From Pseudomonas sp. H3(2019) (GTDB lineage Bacteria; Pseudomonadota; Gammaproteobacteria; Pseudomonadales; Pseudomonadaceae), in contig NZ_VMSG01000017.1 of NCBI RefSeq assembly GCF_007713465.1, forward strand, positions 1 through 64,000: a stretch of 64,000 bases of DNA. Direction: 5' to 3'. The position numbers were made by a program, and so were the translations under genes. Within the stretch, counting starts at the first letter, position 1, and each line of letters opens with the position of its first letter. The notes below the pieces were generated by a model, which worked only from the letters and a program-made list of their open reading frames with translations, searched no databases and had not been told where the DNA came from. This document shows, in pieces, positions 1 to 7,916 of the stretch.

Positions 1-2
1 TC

Positions 3-872
3 GCCCGCTTCCCGATCAACGTCCGTTATCCCCGTGAGTGGCGTGACTCGCTCGGCGCTCTGGAGCAACTACCGATCTACACGCCACTGGGCTACCAGAT
101 CACCCTGGGCACGGTGGCAAAGGTCAAGGTCAGCGAAGGTCCGCCGATGCTCAAGAGCGAGAACGCCCGACCTTCTGGCTGGGTGTACATCGACGTGCGC
201 GGCCGGGACATTGCCTCGGTGGTCGCCGACCTGCGCCGGGTAGTCAGCGAGCAAGTCAAACTGCAACCGGGTATGAGTTTGAGCTACTCGGGACAGTTCG
301 AGTTTCTCGAACGGGCCAATGCACGGCTCAAGCTGGTGGTGCCGGCCACATTGCTAATCATTTTCGTGCTGCTCTACCTGACCTTCGCCCGCTTCGATGA
401 AGCCGTGTTGATCATGGCCACTCTGCCGTTCGCATTGACTGGCGGCGCATGGTTCCTCTATCTGTTGGGGTACAACCTGTCGGTGGCCACCGGGGTCGGC
501 TTTATCGCACTGGCCGGTGTATCGGCCGAATTTGGCGTAATCATGCTGCTCTACCTGAAGAACGCCTGGGCCGAACGTGAAGACCTCGGTGACAGCACTG
601 AGCGTGGGCTCGTCGCTGCGATTCGTGAAGGCGCAGTGCAGCGCGTTCGACCCAAGGCCATGACCGTGGCCGTCATTATCGCCGGCCTGTTACCCATCCT
701 GTTGGGCAGCGGCACCGGCAGCGAAGTGATGAGTCGCATCGCCGCGCCTATGGTTGGCGGCATGGTCACTGCGCCCTTGTTATCCCTATTCGTTATTCCG
801 GCGGCCTACCGTTTGATGCGCCGTCGGCACCTCCCCGTTGTATCCACCACCCCTCAAGGAAAAGTCGTATGA
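3..872 (+). CDS. cusA: CusA/CzcA-type heavy-metal RND efflux pump, C-terminal part (5' end outside window)
   Basis: An open reading frame enters from the left edge in frame 3 and ends at 872, giving about 289 residues, the last quarter to third of a roughly 1,050-residue HME-RND pump. Visible are the end of the periplasmic porter domain (GYQITLGTVAKVKVSEGP, typical of CusA/CzcA) and five hydrophobic helices that fit TM8-TM12. The pump would expel Cu(I)/Ag(I) from the periplasm through a CusCBA complex. The cusF-like gene overlaps its stop by 4 bp (ATGA), which supports the copper/silver rather than the Co/Zn/Cd branch. The substrate-binding Met residues are outside the window. Confidence 0.93.
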   Translation, partial: ARFPINVRYPREWRDSLGALEQLPIYTPLGYQITLGTVAKVKVSEGPPMLKSENARPSGWVYIDVRGRDIASVVADLRRVVSEQVKLQPGMSLSYSGQFEFLERANARLKLVVPATLLIIFVLLYLTFARFDEAVLIMATLPFALTGGAWFLYLLGYNLSVATGVGFIALAGVSAEFGVIMLLYLKNAWAEREDLGDSTERGLVAAIREGAVQRVRPKAMTVAVIIAGLLPILLGSGTGSEVMSRIAAPMVGGMVTAPLLSLFVIPAAYRLMRRRHLPVVSTTPQGKVV

Positions 873-1228
873 AACTGACCCTGATCGCCGTTGCAAGCAC
901 CGTTGTCGCACTGTCTCTTTCTGCTCAGGCAGAAGACATGCCGGGTATGAAGATGGACGCTATGCCCATGAAGGGCATGGAGATGGCGCAGGAGACCCAG
1001 CAGGCTCCAGTGGCCAAAGCCGAGGGCACGATCAAGGCTGTCGACACCACGAAACATACGGTGACTATCGCCCATGGCGCCGTACCGGCTGTGCAGTGGC
1101 CAGCCATGACCATGGCATTCACCGCTACAAGCAAACAACTGGCAGGCCTGAAGACTGGGGATCGAGTAGCGTTTGAGTTTCGTGTCGAGGGCATGGGGGC
1201 CACCATCGTGTCGATCAAGCCCCTGTAG
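869..1228 (+). CDS. cusF: CusF-like periplasmic copper/silver chaperone
   Basis: 119 residues. Signal peptide 1-21 ends in AQA. A Met-rich stretch follows (MPGMKMDAMPMKGMEM, 24-39), then a CusF/YdeI OB-fold with the metal site H69, W77, M80 and M82 (WPAMTMAF). CusF binds Cu(I)/Ag(I) in the periplasm through one His, two Met and a cation-pi contact to Trp, and hands it to the Cus pump (family knowledge). All four residues are present. The ATG overlaps the cusA stop by 4 bp, so the two are translationally coupled, and a strong terminator follows at 1399-1425. The Met-rich N-terminal tail is longer than in E. coli CusF and may act as an extra metal trap (inference). Confidence 0.93.
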   Translation: MKLTLIAVASTVVALSLSAQAEDMPGMKMDAMPMKGMEMAQETQQAPVAKAEGTIKAVDTTKHTVTIAHGAVPAVQWPAMTMAFTATSKQLAGLKTGDRVAFEFRVEGMGATIVSIKPL

Positions 1229-1356
1229 TAACAATGGCATGGATGGCTGGTTCGACCTTCACAAGCTGATACCGGACCAGCTATCCACCATTCATAGGCG
1301 CACAGGTCAGTGAAAGGCTTGCGGCGATGCAGTGTGAATGAAGAGTTGATTGCTCC

Positions 1357-1425
1357 ACCGTCCTCCTGTTTGGCTCCTTTGGTTTGGAGGACGGTTTCAG
1401 GCGCCTGAGTTAGGCGCCTTTTTTT
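1357..1425 (+). terminator. Tandem hairpins with rho-independent terminator after cusF
   Basis: A first inverted repeat pairs ACCGTCCTCC (1357-1366) with GGAGGACGGT (1386-1395). A second, AGGCGCCT (1399-1406) with AGGCGCCT (1412-1419), is followed by a T run and is a good intrinsic terminator for the cus transcript. The first hairpin also ends in three T and may be a second terminator or an mRNA stabiliser. Confidence 0.8.
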
Positions 1426-1491
1426 GGCCAAGTAGTCCGTGCAATCCGTTTTGCGATGACGTGATCGTCACATAGGTTCGGGGGCGCCAGG

Positions 1492-2154
1492 TTATTCCGG
1501 GTAAGCAAAAAGCAGTGATTGGATAAACTCCCGCCAATTCCGCAAACGTGGGAACAACATGGGCACCCGCTGTCGATAGGTCTGATACTCCTCGCCAAAG
1601 CGCTCGGCCAAGACCGACTCCTCCCGCTTCGCTAAACGGACATAAGCCCAGACGATGATCGGAAACAGCAATAACGTGATCACCGTCGGCCAGTGAATGA
1701 CCTGCCCGAAGACCGCTAGCATGATCCCGGTGTATTGCGGGTGGCGGACCACACCGTAGACACCCTGTGTCGCCAGTTTCCCCTCCAGACTTGTGCGGTA
1801 AACCTGAACCCAGCCCCGGATCAATAGGGCAAGGCCGACCACGATAAACACCCCGCCCAACATCATTTCCAGCATGGCCCCGATAGCACCATAGCCCAGC
1901 ATCGTTGCCCAGAGATGGCCCGAGAATCCGGTCAGCGGGAGATCGATTCCCAGAAAACCAGTCAGTAGATAAATGGTCAGTGGGAAGCCGTACATCTCGG
2001 CGTATAACGCAATGATGAACGCTTGCACTAAACCTGCACCCATCCAGTCGTGCCAGCTGCGTGGAGAGACGAAGCGGTAGAGGACCCAGGATGCAATGAG
2101 CACCATGATCAGCACCCACCCCCAGTGCCCATAGTGCATGGAAAAGTCATTCAT
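1492..2154 (-). CDS. Isoprenylcysteine carboxyl methyltransferase (ICMT/PEMT)-like membrane protein
   Basis: 220 residues with about five hydrophobic helices. The C-terminal half carries the membrane-methyltransferase signature: GVYGVVRHPQYTGIML (RHPxY, binding S-adenosylmethionine) and a later acidic segment AKREESVLAERFGEEY. Members of this family methylate phospholipids or unknown small membrane substrates in bacteria, so the substrate cannot be assigned. Homologues are often found in copper and other metal cargo clusters (family knowledge). It is convergent with cusF and lies downstream of the small Met-rich genes on the same strand. Start ATG at 2154. Confidence 0.8.
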   Translation of the reverse strand: MNDFSMHYGHWGWVLIMVLIASWVLYRFVSPRSWHDWMGAGLVQAFIIALYAEMYGFPLTIYLLTGFLGIDLPLTGFSGHLWATMLGYGAIGAMLEMMLGGVFIVVGLALLIRGWVQVYRTSLEGKLATQGVYGVVRHPQYTGIMLAVFGQVIHWPTVITLLLFPIIVWAYVRLAKREESVLAERFGEEYQTYRQRVPMLFPRLRNWREFIQSLLFAYPE

Positions 2155-2316
2155 GATTAGGCTCCATCTCGATCAACAGCAGATCGGAATTCAGCACCGA
2201 CACCTGGAAGAAACATCGGAGCATCCGAGTAGCGATACAGCTTGAGTGCGATACCACTACTCGGACTTGGTTTCTCTCTGCCTAAGAGGACACAAGACCT
2301 GCGACTAAAGAAACTG

Positions 2317-2592
2317 TTATTGCACTTTAGTGCTGCCTTGGGCGGGCTCACTGCCCATGTGCTTATTCATGCTTTCCATCATCGTATTGCAGTTCTTCAT
2401 CATTGCCGACATGTCCTGCATCATCTCCATCATCGGCATTTTACCGCCCTCCATCATCGGCATATCCTTTCCTTTCATCATGTCAGAGCTGTCCTTAGTA
2501 GTGCTCTGAGGCTGCTCAGCAAAGCTCGTGGAAATAGCTCCAAGAGTTAGGATGGCGGCGAGTACGGCTGTGTAGGTAATAGAGTTACGCAT
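2317..2592 (-). CDS. Methionine-rich exported protein of the copper cluster
   Basis: 91 residues from the ATG at 2592, chosen because AGGAG sits 7 nt upstream; a TTG at 2610 would add six residues without a good ribosome site. Signal peptide (MRNSITYTAVLAAILTLGAI...SFA) followed by a mature part dominated by Met, Lys and Glu (DMMKGKDMPMMEGGKMPMME, then MMQDMSAMMKNCNTMMESMNKHM). The spaced MxxM/MM patterns are typical of periplasmic Cu(I)/Ag(I) binding proteins. No named family was recognised. Copper binding is an inference from composition and context. It overlaps a 29-codon ORF upstream. Confidence 0.8.
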   Translation of the reverse strand: MRNSITYTAVLAAILTLGAISTSFAEQPQSTTKDSSDMMKGKDMPMMEGGKMPMMEMMQDMSAMMKNCNTMMESMNKHMGSEPAQGSTKVQ

Positions 2593-2674
2593 GATAATTC
2601 TCCTGATCAACGACCTGGATTTTCGACAGGCTCTGGGTAAGCAATGGCTGATCCGGAGCCTTATTCTTGGTCAT
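2585..2674 (-). CDS. Possible 29-aa leader ORF coupled to the Met-rich gene
   Basis: An ATG at 2674 follows AGAGGAT and opens a 29-codon frame (MTKNKAPDQPLLTQSLSKIQ..., ending NYHA) whose TAA at 2585-2587 lies just inside the Met-rich gene, an 8-bp overlap. The arrangement suggests translational coupling or a leader peptide. No signal peptide, no Met/Cys/His cluster and no known family. The overlap and ribosome site are seen; expression is not shown. Confidence 0.4.
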   Translation of the reverse strand: MTKNKAPDQPLLTQSLSKIQVVDQENYHA

Positions 2675-2742
2675 GGTTAATCCTCTAAATTTTCGGGTAT
2701 TTATTTACATACCTCAGTCACAAAACTAACGCTCAGACGTTT

Positions 2743-3195
2743 CTACTGGCTCATGTAGAGCCAGCTTTTAGCCCCGTCAAAGGCGTAAATTTCGAACGGT
2801 TTCTGCTGGGTGCCGTCCATGCCGGGTGATCCAGCTGGCATCCCGGCCAAGGTGATACCACGAATGGCAGGGTGCTCTGCCAATAATTTATTGACAGCTA
2901 TTAGCGGGACGTGGCCGCTAATAACGTAACCATCAATTGCAACGGCATGGCAGCCTGCCAAAGAGTACGGAAGACCAGATGCCTCATTGACCTGCTGAAG
3001 CTGTGCAGAGTCCGCGACAATCGACACCTTGAAACCACCTTCGCGCAGATAGTCCGCATATTTATCGCAGCATGTACAACTTGGATTTTTATAGAGAACA
3101 GCTTCTTCAGCAGCGTTAACTATAGGCATCGCAAGGGCTGTGAGTGCGAGTAACATCCCACCCCAAAATGTGGATGATTTATTCACGGCAACCAC
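2743..3195 (-). CDS. DUF411 (CopG-type) exported metal-binding protein
   Basis: 150 residues from GTG 3195; GTG 3186 (VNKSSTF, read as Met) is an equally good start because AGGTGG lies 5 nt before it. Signal peptide ends near NAAEE. The DUF411 domain shows YKNPSCTCCDKYADYL near the N-terminus, with a CxCC metal/thiol motif, and GCHAVAIDGYVISGHVP in the middle, both diagnostic. DUF411 proteins (CopG in copper clusters) are periplasmic and bind copper through these Cys and His residues (family knowledge). Same strand as the neighbouring small exported proteins. Confidence 0.9.
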   Translation of the reverse strand: MVAVNKSSTFWGGMLLALTALAMPIVNAAEEAVLYKNPSCTCCDKYADYLREGGFKVSIVADSAQLQQVNEASGLPYSLAGCHAVAIDGYVISGHVPLIAVNKLLAEHPAIRGITLAGMPAGSPGMDGTQQKPFEIYAFDGAKSWLYMSQ

Positions 3196-3304
3196 CTAAT
3201 CCTTTTCCGTTGACGACAAAAAATATTAGTTGTAGCCCCGAGCGACGGTCTTAATGTTCTTTTGGCAATGTTGCTGAAGAACAAACGAGCTAGCCCTTGG
3301 CGCG

Positions 3305-3661
3305 TTAGGACAGGCGGGAATGTTTAGGAGGAAAAGGATCTGGAGCAACGGGCATGCGACCGAGTGAATTTGTATAGCAGTCGTATGGAGATGACTTTAA
3401 GGCGTGCCAGATTGTAACAAGAAACGTGACCGCTCCCGTTGAAGGAATGGAACAATTTATCGAGCAAGCGACTTGGTTCGACATATCAGGACAGACATTC
3501 ATTCTGCTGGATTCAGAAAGCATACTCTGCGCTGCCGCACAGTTAAGAGCGGTATTTGAAGGTTCGGATTTAAACATCAAGCTCAAACCATGTGCTGCTG
3601 CCAGGACAAACAGCAGCACCATGAGCAGCTTGATCAGAGTCTTATTTAAATTTCGAGCCAT
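3305..3661 (-). CDS. Small Cys-containing membrane-anchored or exported protein, unknown family
   Basis: 118 residues from ATG 3661 (a GTG one codon upstream is also possible; GAGGGAG precedes both). One hydrophobic segment near residues 10-28, then a mature part with five Cys (NCAAAQ, MNVCPDM, ACSINC, YDCY), a second hydrophobic patch (AVTFLVTIWHAL) and a Pro-rich tail (PVAPDPFPPKHSR). It resembles the small hydrophobic proteins common in copper clusters but no family can be named with confidence. A role in metal handling is inferred only from the neighbours (DUF411 and PtrA-like genes on either side, same strand). Confidence 0.65.
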   Translation of the reverse strand: MARNLNKTLIKLLMVLLFVLAAAHGLSLMFKSEPSNTALNCAAAQSMLSESSRMNVCPDMSNQVACSINCSIPSTGAVTFLVTIWHALKSSPYDCYTNSLGRMPVAPDPFPPKHSRLS

Positions 3662-3759
3662 CACAGTGTATAGCTCCCTCAGTTTTTAAGAGTACGCCTG
3701 ACCTGAGGCCAGCTCAGAAGCGCTCCAATACCACACAGCGGCTCATACCTGATTCAAGC

Positions 3760-3948
3760 CTATTTATGAACCATCACCCCCTTTAGATTAGGCGCTGGCT
3801 GCGTTTTCACAGCTTGCTGCACCATGCTTTTGCCCTGATCCTGATGAGCGGTAAAGCGTGCAAAAACACGGTCTCCACCGCCTTCAGCCCACACCATGGA
3901 TGACAGAAGGACCGAACCGATCACAAGCGCGGCTTTTATGAGTTTCAT
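3760..3948 (-). CDS. PtrA-like small exported copper-responsive protein
   Basis: 62 residues. Signal peptide MKLIKAALVIGSVLLSSMVWA, then a 40-residue mature peptide starting EGGGDRVFARFTAHQDQG. Length, signal peptide and the EGG..R.FxR start match the small PtrA-type proteins of Pseudomonas (annotated as co-regulatory protein PtrA N-terminal domain), whose genes are copper-induced and flank copRS. It is divergent from copR with the cop-box-like palindrome between them. PtrA in P. aeruginosa was reported to act on type III secretion; more recent views favour periplasmic copper tolerance. Exact role here unknown. Confidence 0.65.
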   Translation of the reverse strand: MKLIKAALVIGSVLLSSMVWAEGGGDRVFARFTAHQDQGKSMVQQAVKTQPAPNLKGVMVHK

Positions 3949-4084
3949 GAGACAGTCTCCTCAAGCGGGTAAATGTTCAACGACAACCTAGAATAGGGTT
4001 TACGTTTGGCTGTCGAGATGAGCCCTACACGGTGCTCATGGCTTCACCCTAGACCGCGCTCCCTGATGGGAAGCTGAAGCGAAA

Positions 4085-4099
4085 ATTACATTTCTGTAA
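4085..4099. promoter_or_regulatory. Cop-box-like CopR operator
   Basis: ATTACATTTCTGTAA contains the inverted repeat TTACA-TTTC-TGTAA. It sits in the divergent region between the PtrA-like gene and copR, 64 bp before the copR ATG. This matches the type of palindrome (TTACA/TGTAA halves, 4-5 nt spacer) described for CopR/PcoR-family regulators in Pseudomonas and E. coli. It could serve both directions. Confidence 0.7.
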
Positions 4100-4162
4100 G
4101 CGTCTGGTGGGTTACCTCAACCCCCTGCAAACTCCAGGTGTCATCCACGTGAGCACCCCCAT

Positions 4163-4846
4163 ATGAAACTCCTGTTAGCTGAAGACGAACCGAGAATTGG
4201 TACCTACGTGCAACAGGGGTTGAATGAGGCGGGATTCAATGTAGATCTGGTGATTAGCGGCACCAACGCGCTTCAGCACGCCTTAAGCGAAGACTATGAC
4301 CTGCTGATACTGGACGTTACGATGCCCGGCCTGGATGGCTGGGAAGTACTGCGTATGGTTCGCGCCGCAGGAAAGAACGTCCCCGTGCTCTTTCTGACCG
4401 CTCGCGACCGGGTGGAAGATCGGGTTAAAGGGCTAGATCTTGGTGCTGATGACTATCTGGTCAAACCCTTTGCCTTTTCCGAGCTGCTGGCCAGGGTTCG
4501 AAGCCTCTTACGGCGAGGTAGCAGTGCTCCGACACAGACCCATATCAAGATTGCTGACCTTGAAATCGACCTGATGAAGCGTAGAGCCCTTCGGGGAGGC
4601 AAGCGCATCGACCTCACAGCCAAAGAGTTTGCCCTTCTTGAGTTGTTACTTCGCCGACGGGGTGAGGTGTTGCCCAAGTCGCTGATCGCATCGCAAGTCT
4701 GGGACATCAATTTCGACAGCGATACCAACGTCATCGAGGTTGCAGTCAGGCGGCTTAGGGCAAAAATTGATGATGACTTCGAACCCAAGTTGATCAGTAC
4801 TGTGCGGGGAATGGGCTACATGCTCGACGCACCGGAGTCGGTATGA
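4163..4846 (+). CDS. copR: Copper response regulator CopR (OmpR/PhoB family)
   Basis: 227 residues, the usual length for CopR/CusR/IrlR. Receiver domain about 1-120 with acidic pocket E7/D8, phosphoacceptor D51 (LLILDVTMPGLDGWEV), and K at LVKPFAF. Winged-helix DNA-binding domain about 125-222, ending VRRLRAKIDDDF...STVRGMGYML. It would activate copper-resistance genes when phosphorylated by CopS. The stop overlaps the copS ATG by 4 bp. A cop-box-like palindrome lies upstream, consistent with autoregulation. The ribosome site before ATG 4163 is weak. Confidence 0.93.
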   Translation: MKLLLAEDEPRIGTYVQQGLNEAGFNVDLVISGTNALQHALSEDYDLLILDVTMPGLDGWEVLRMVRAAGKNVPVLFLTARDRVEDRVKGLDLGADDYLVKPFAFSELLARVRSLLRRGSSAPTQTHIKIADLEIDLMKRRALRGGKRIDLTAKEFALLELLLRRRGEVLPKSLIASQVWDINFDSDTNVIEVAVRRLRAKIDDDFEPKLISTVRGMGYMLDAPESV

Positions 4847-6216
4847 AAAGCCTCTCCCTGACGACACGTCTGAGTTTGATGTTCATGTTCGTTGTCGCTG
4901 CGGTGCTGACGGTCGCAGGGCTCAGCTTCAACTATCTCTGTCAACAGCACTTCAATTCACTTGACCAGCAAACGCTGCTCGAAAAGTTGCAAACCAGCCA
5001 AGGCATTTTGGGGGCGCTGCCCAGCATTGATGCTTTCGACGAGCTACAGCCACAACTACAAGCATTGCTCGGGACGAATCAAGATCTCATAGCAGTCATT
5101 TCCGACGGCCGTGGAAAGGTGCTCTTTGCTCACCCAGCCGGAATGAACGTACCCGAACGGTTCCGCACTTTTGCAAGCAGTCAGGCCTGGGAATGGCAGA
5201 GTCAGGAACGGATGTTTCGCGGCATGACCACGCAGGTAGCCGTTGCAGGGCAAGAGAAACCCATGACGGTGATGATTGCTCTCGATGTCACCGACAATAT
5301 GTTCCTATTCGAAACTCTCAAGTGGTGGCTCTGGGTAGGGTTATTGATCTGCGCCGTCGTTTGCGCCGGCCTGGGCTGGATAGTCGCTCACAGAGGCTTG
5401 CGCCCACTGGAGCAGGTGACCAGGGCTGCGGCCTCAATCTCTGCTAATTCGCTCAAAGAGCGTATTCCAATGGTGTCAATTCCAGCGGAGCTACGGCAGT
5501 TGGTTTCCTCATTCAACGCCATGTTGGCAAGGCTGGACGACGCCTTTGGAAGGCTCTCCAACTATTCTGCCGACATTGCCCATGAACTGCGTACACCGGT
5601 CAGCAATCTGATGACGCACACGGAAGTAGTTCTTTCGAAAAAGAGAAACGTCGAAGATTACGAGGAAAATCTGTACTCGAACCTAGAGGACTTTAAGCGC
5701 ATGTCTCGAATGATCGATGACATGCTGTTCCTGGCCAAGGCGGACAATGGTTTGATCACCCCTGAGCGCGAGTGGGTCGCCCTTGAGGGAGTGGTGGACA
5801 CACTTCTTGAGTACTACGGCCTGCTGGCGGATGAACGCGGTATTGAGCTTGAACTGTCTGGTTGCGGAAGTATTCAAGGCGATGTACTCATGCTGCATCG
5901 CGCAATTTCCAACCTCCTGTCCAACGCGCTGCGATACACCCCAAAAGGTAAAACCATCAGGGTACAGCTCAGCCAGAACGACAGCTCCACGGTTCTGACA
6001 GTGGAAAATCCCGGCGAAACCATCCCGCCAGAGCATCTGGAAAAGTTATTCGACAGGTTCTACCGGGTCCATCCAACTCGACGCGAAGGCAGCCAGAGTA
6101 ATGCAGGTTTGGGTCTGGCCATCATCCGCTCCATTATTGAAGCTCATCAAGGGAAGGTCTGGTGCACCTCTGCCAACGGCAGAACCGCATTTCACCTGGA
6201 ATTTCCCACACCATAG
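4843..6216 (+). CDS. copS: Copper sensor histidine kinase CopS
   Basis: 457 residues. TM1 about 10-32, periplasmic sensor loop about 33-158, TM2 about 160-182, HAMP about 183-235, HisKA with the phosphorylated His in SADIAHELRTPVSNL, and a HATPase domain with N box (NLLSNALRYTP), F box (LFDRFYRVHP) and G2 box (GLGLAIIRSI). This is the heavy-metal sensor kinase architecture of CusS/CopS/IrlS. The periplasmic loop would detect Cu(I)/Ag(I) and phosphorylate CopR. Its ATG overlaps copR by 4 bp. No transport genes follow directly; the next gene is an ICE transfer gene after 200 bp. Confidence 0.93.
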   Translation: MKSLSLTTRLSLMFMFVVAAVLTVAGLSFNYLCQQHFNSLDQQTLLEKLQTSQGILGALPSIDAFDELQPQLQALLGTNQDLIAVISDGRGKVLFAHPAGMNVPERFRTFASSQAWEWQSQERMFRGMTTQVAVAGQEKPMTVMIALDVTDNMFLFETLKWWLWVGLLICAVVCAGLGWIVAHRGLRPLEQVTRAAASISANSLKERIPMVSIPAELRQLVSSFNAMLARLDDAFGRLSNYSADIAHELRTPVSNLMTHTEVVLSKKRNVEDYEENLYSNLEDFKRMSRMIDDMLFLAKADNGLITPEREWVALEGVVDTLLEYYGLLADERGIELELSGCGSIQGDVLMLHRAISNLLSNALRYTPKGKTIRVQLSQNDSSTVLTVENPGETIPPEHLEKLFDRFYRVHPTRREGSQSNAGLGLAIIRSIIEAHQGKVWCTSANGRTAFHLEFPTP

Positions 6217-6327
6217 GACATCCGCTTCACAGAGTTCACCTCCTTTTGAAAGTCTCTTGCCGGCAATGGCTATCCAGCCAATTAAATTGAACCGACTCGA
6301 TAGAGTCCATAACAGCGAGAGTCTCTA

Positions 6328-6343
6328 AAAAAACCACTCCGAG
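6328..6343 (-). terminator. Weak intrinsic terminator-like hairpin, minus strand
   Basis: CCACT-CCG-AGTGG (6331-6343) is flanked on the left by a run of A, so on the minus strand it reads as a short stem followed by T residues. It separates the copRS operon from the transfer block and would stop leftward transcription. The stem is only 5 bp, so support is weak. Confidence 0.35.
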
Positions 6344-6416
6344 TGGAAAACCTATTTCCTACTGCACCGATTAATGCGGTTTGAGAGGGTGTCTGCGGTT
6401 TCGCGCGAGGACACCC

Positions 6417-7127
6417 ATGAACCTACCACGCCCTACCCGTACAACCCTGACGCTCAGTCTCTGCCTCATTCTCCTGGCGGGAGCGCTTGGCTATGAGCAT
6501 CACCAGCTCACCAAGCTGCACGATAGTTTGGACACGACCGCCGACAAGGATTCGCTCAATGCCATTCTGGAGCGACTGAGTAAGGTCGACGAACGCCTGG
6601 ACACGGTCGATAGCAAGCACCTGGTTACCAACGATGATTTTCGTTCTGCTCAGCAGGCACTGTCGAACCGGATTGATGCCGCCCAGGCATATGCGAAACA
6701 AGCAACTGAGACAGCTCAGGATATCTCCCGTAACGCCGCGTCAGCCGGGGAGCTCGTCATGCTCAAGGCAAACGTCGAGACCATGGACAGCCGCCTCCAG
6801 GAGCTCAGCAACCCCCAGGCCAAGCAACCTCCTCCCGCTGCCCCTAAGCCGAAGAGCGTTGAGCGAAAAACACAACCTGCCCAAAAGCCCAAAACCAGCG
6901 CCGTAATCCCAGAGACACCTCCCTTCACCGTGGTCGGCATTGAGTATCGGGGCGGCGAGCGGTTTCTATCAGTGGCCCCTCCTGGAAGTACACAGCTGAG
7001 TCAGATCTACCTGATCCGGCCAGGAGATGCAGTTGCAGGCACCTCCTGGCGACTCCGATCGCTGGACGGCAGATCGGCTCGTTTCGACGTGGCCGGCGCT
7101 CCACAAACCGTAACCGTATCGCAATAG
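6417..7127 (+). CDS. ICE membrane-anchored coiled-coil protein (transfer region, family not named)
   Basis: 236 residues from ATG 6417 (GAGGA 5 nt upstream); an in-frame start at 6381 lacks a ribosome site. One N-terminal hydrophobic helix (about 8-22), a coiled-coil stretch about 25-125 rich in Asp, Lys, Gln and Ala, a Pro/Lys linker (QPPPAAPKPKS) and a compact C-terminal domain about 160-236 beginning FTVVGIEYRGGERFL. The layout resembles single-pass proteins that span the periplasm in type IV secretion or pilus systems. It leads the transfer block and is 9 bp from the next gene, so it probably belongs to the mating apparatus. No specific family was recognised. Confidence 0.75.
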   Translation: MNLPRPTRTTLTLSLCLILLAGALGYEHHQLTKLHDSLDTTADKDSLNAILERLSKVDERLDTVDSKHLVTNDDFRSAQQALSNRIDAAQAYAKQATETAQDISRNAASAGELVMLKANVETMDSRLQELSNPQAKQPPPAAPKPKSVERKTQPAQKPKTSAVIPETPPFTVVGIEYRGGERFLSVAPPGSTQLSQIYLIRPGDAVAGTSWRLRSLDGRSARFDVAGAPQTVTVSQ

Positions 7128-7136
7128 GACCCTCCC

Positions 7137-7916
7137 ATGCATGACACCAAGATCGGCACAAGGAAAAGCGAGTCAGCGATAGCGGGACAGCTATTTGCCA
7201 GCTTGGCAGGACTCATATTTTCCTACGCCAGTTTTGCGGCGCCTCCACCGGTTTCGACAGCGCACACTCAAGAGAGCACTGAAGCAAGAAGCCTCCAGCA
7301 GGGAAACAGCCAGACTGATCTCGCCCGTGAATGGGGGCTGACTCCCCAGGAGTGGAGCAGGTTTCAGACGGTTATGGACGGCCCACGTGGAACGTACTCT
7401 CCAGGACTCGACCCGCTTACCGCGCTCGGTATTGAAGCCAGAACGACCGAAGAGCGCAGACGTTACGCAGAACTGCAGGTTCAAGCCGAGCGGCAACGGA
7501 TCGATAAGGAGCTGGACTACCAACGTGCCTATGACCAAGCGTTCGCACGCTTGTATCCCAACGAGAAGATCATCCAGATTTCCGCCAACCCCACGCCCCC
7601 CTCTACGGGAGGCCAACCGGCACTGGTGAGCGATGGTCGTCTGGCGATCTTTGTGCGCGAAAACTGCACGGTGTGCATCGCACAAATAAAGGATCTCCAG
7701 GAACAGAAAACAGCCTTCGACCTGTATTTCGTGGGCAGCCAGGGTGATGACGAGCGGATCCGCCGTTGGGCGATTCTTGCTGGCATTGAGCCCACGAGTG
7801 TCCGTAACCGACAAATCACCTTGAATCACGATGGCGGTCGCTGGCTTGGCCTTGGACTCGGCGGCGATCTACCGGCGCTCGTCCGTGAGGTGAATGGAAA
7901 ATGGCAACGCCAATAG
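7137..7916 (+). CDS. ICE protein TIGR03759 (PFL_4693 family)
   Basis: 259 residues. An N-terminal hydrophobic signal segment (about 18-33), a helical middle (EWGLTPQEWSRFQTVMDGPRG is the family hallmark: W, PxEW, M.GPRG) and a C-terminal thioredoxin-like part with a CxxC (ENCTVCIAQ) and GDDERIRRWA. Proteins of this family are periplasmic and occur just before the transglycosylase and TraD in PFGI-1 type ICEs. The CxxC suggests a thiol-dependent role in assembling the mating channel (inference). It overlaps the next gene by 16 bp. Confidence 0.9.
   Translation: MHDTKIGTRKSESAIAGQLFASLAGLIFSYASFAAPPPVSTAHTQESTEARSLQQGNSQTDLAREWGLTPQEWSRFQTVMDGPRGTYSPGLDPLTALGIEARTTEERRRYAELQVQAERQRIDKELDYQRAYDQAFARLYPNEKIIQISANPTPPSTGGQPALVSDGRLAIFVRENCTVCIAQIKDLQEQKTAFDLYFVGSQGDDERIRRWAILAGIEPTSVRNRQITLNHDGGRWLGLGLGGDLPALVREVNGKWQRQ

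Noticed and set aside
2242..2550. 102-codon plus-strand frame over the Met-rich gene
   Set aside because: His-rich only because it reads ATG codons backwards; the minus-strand gene has signal peptide and ribosome site.
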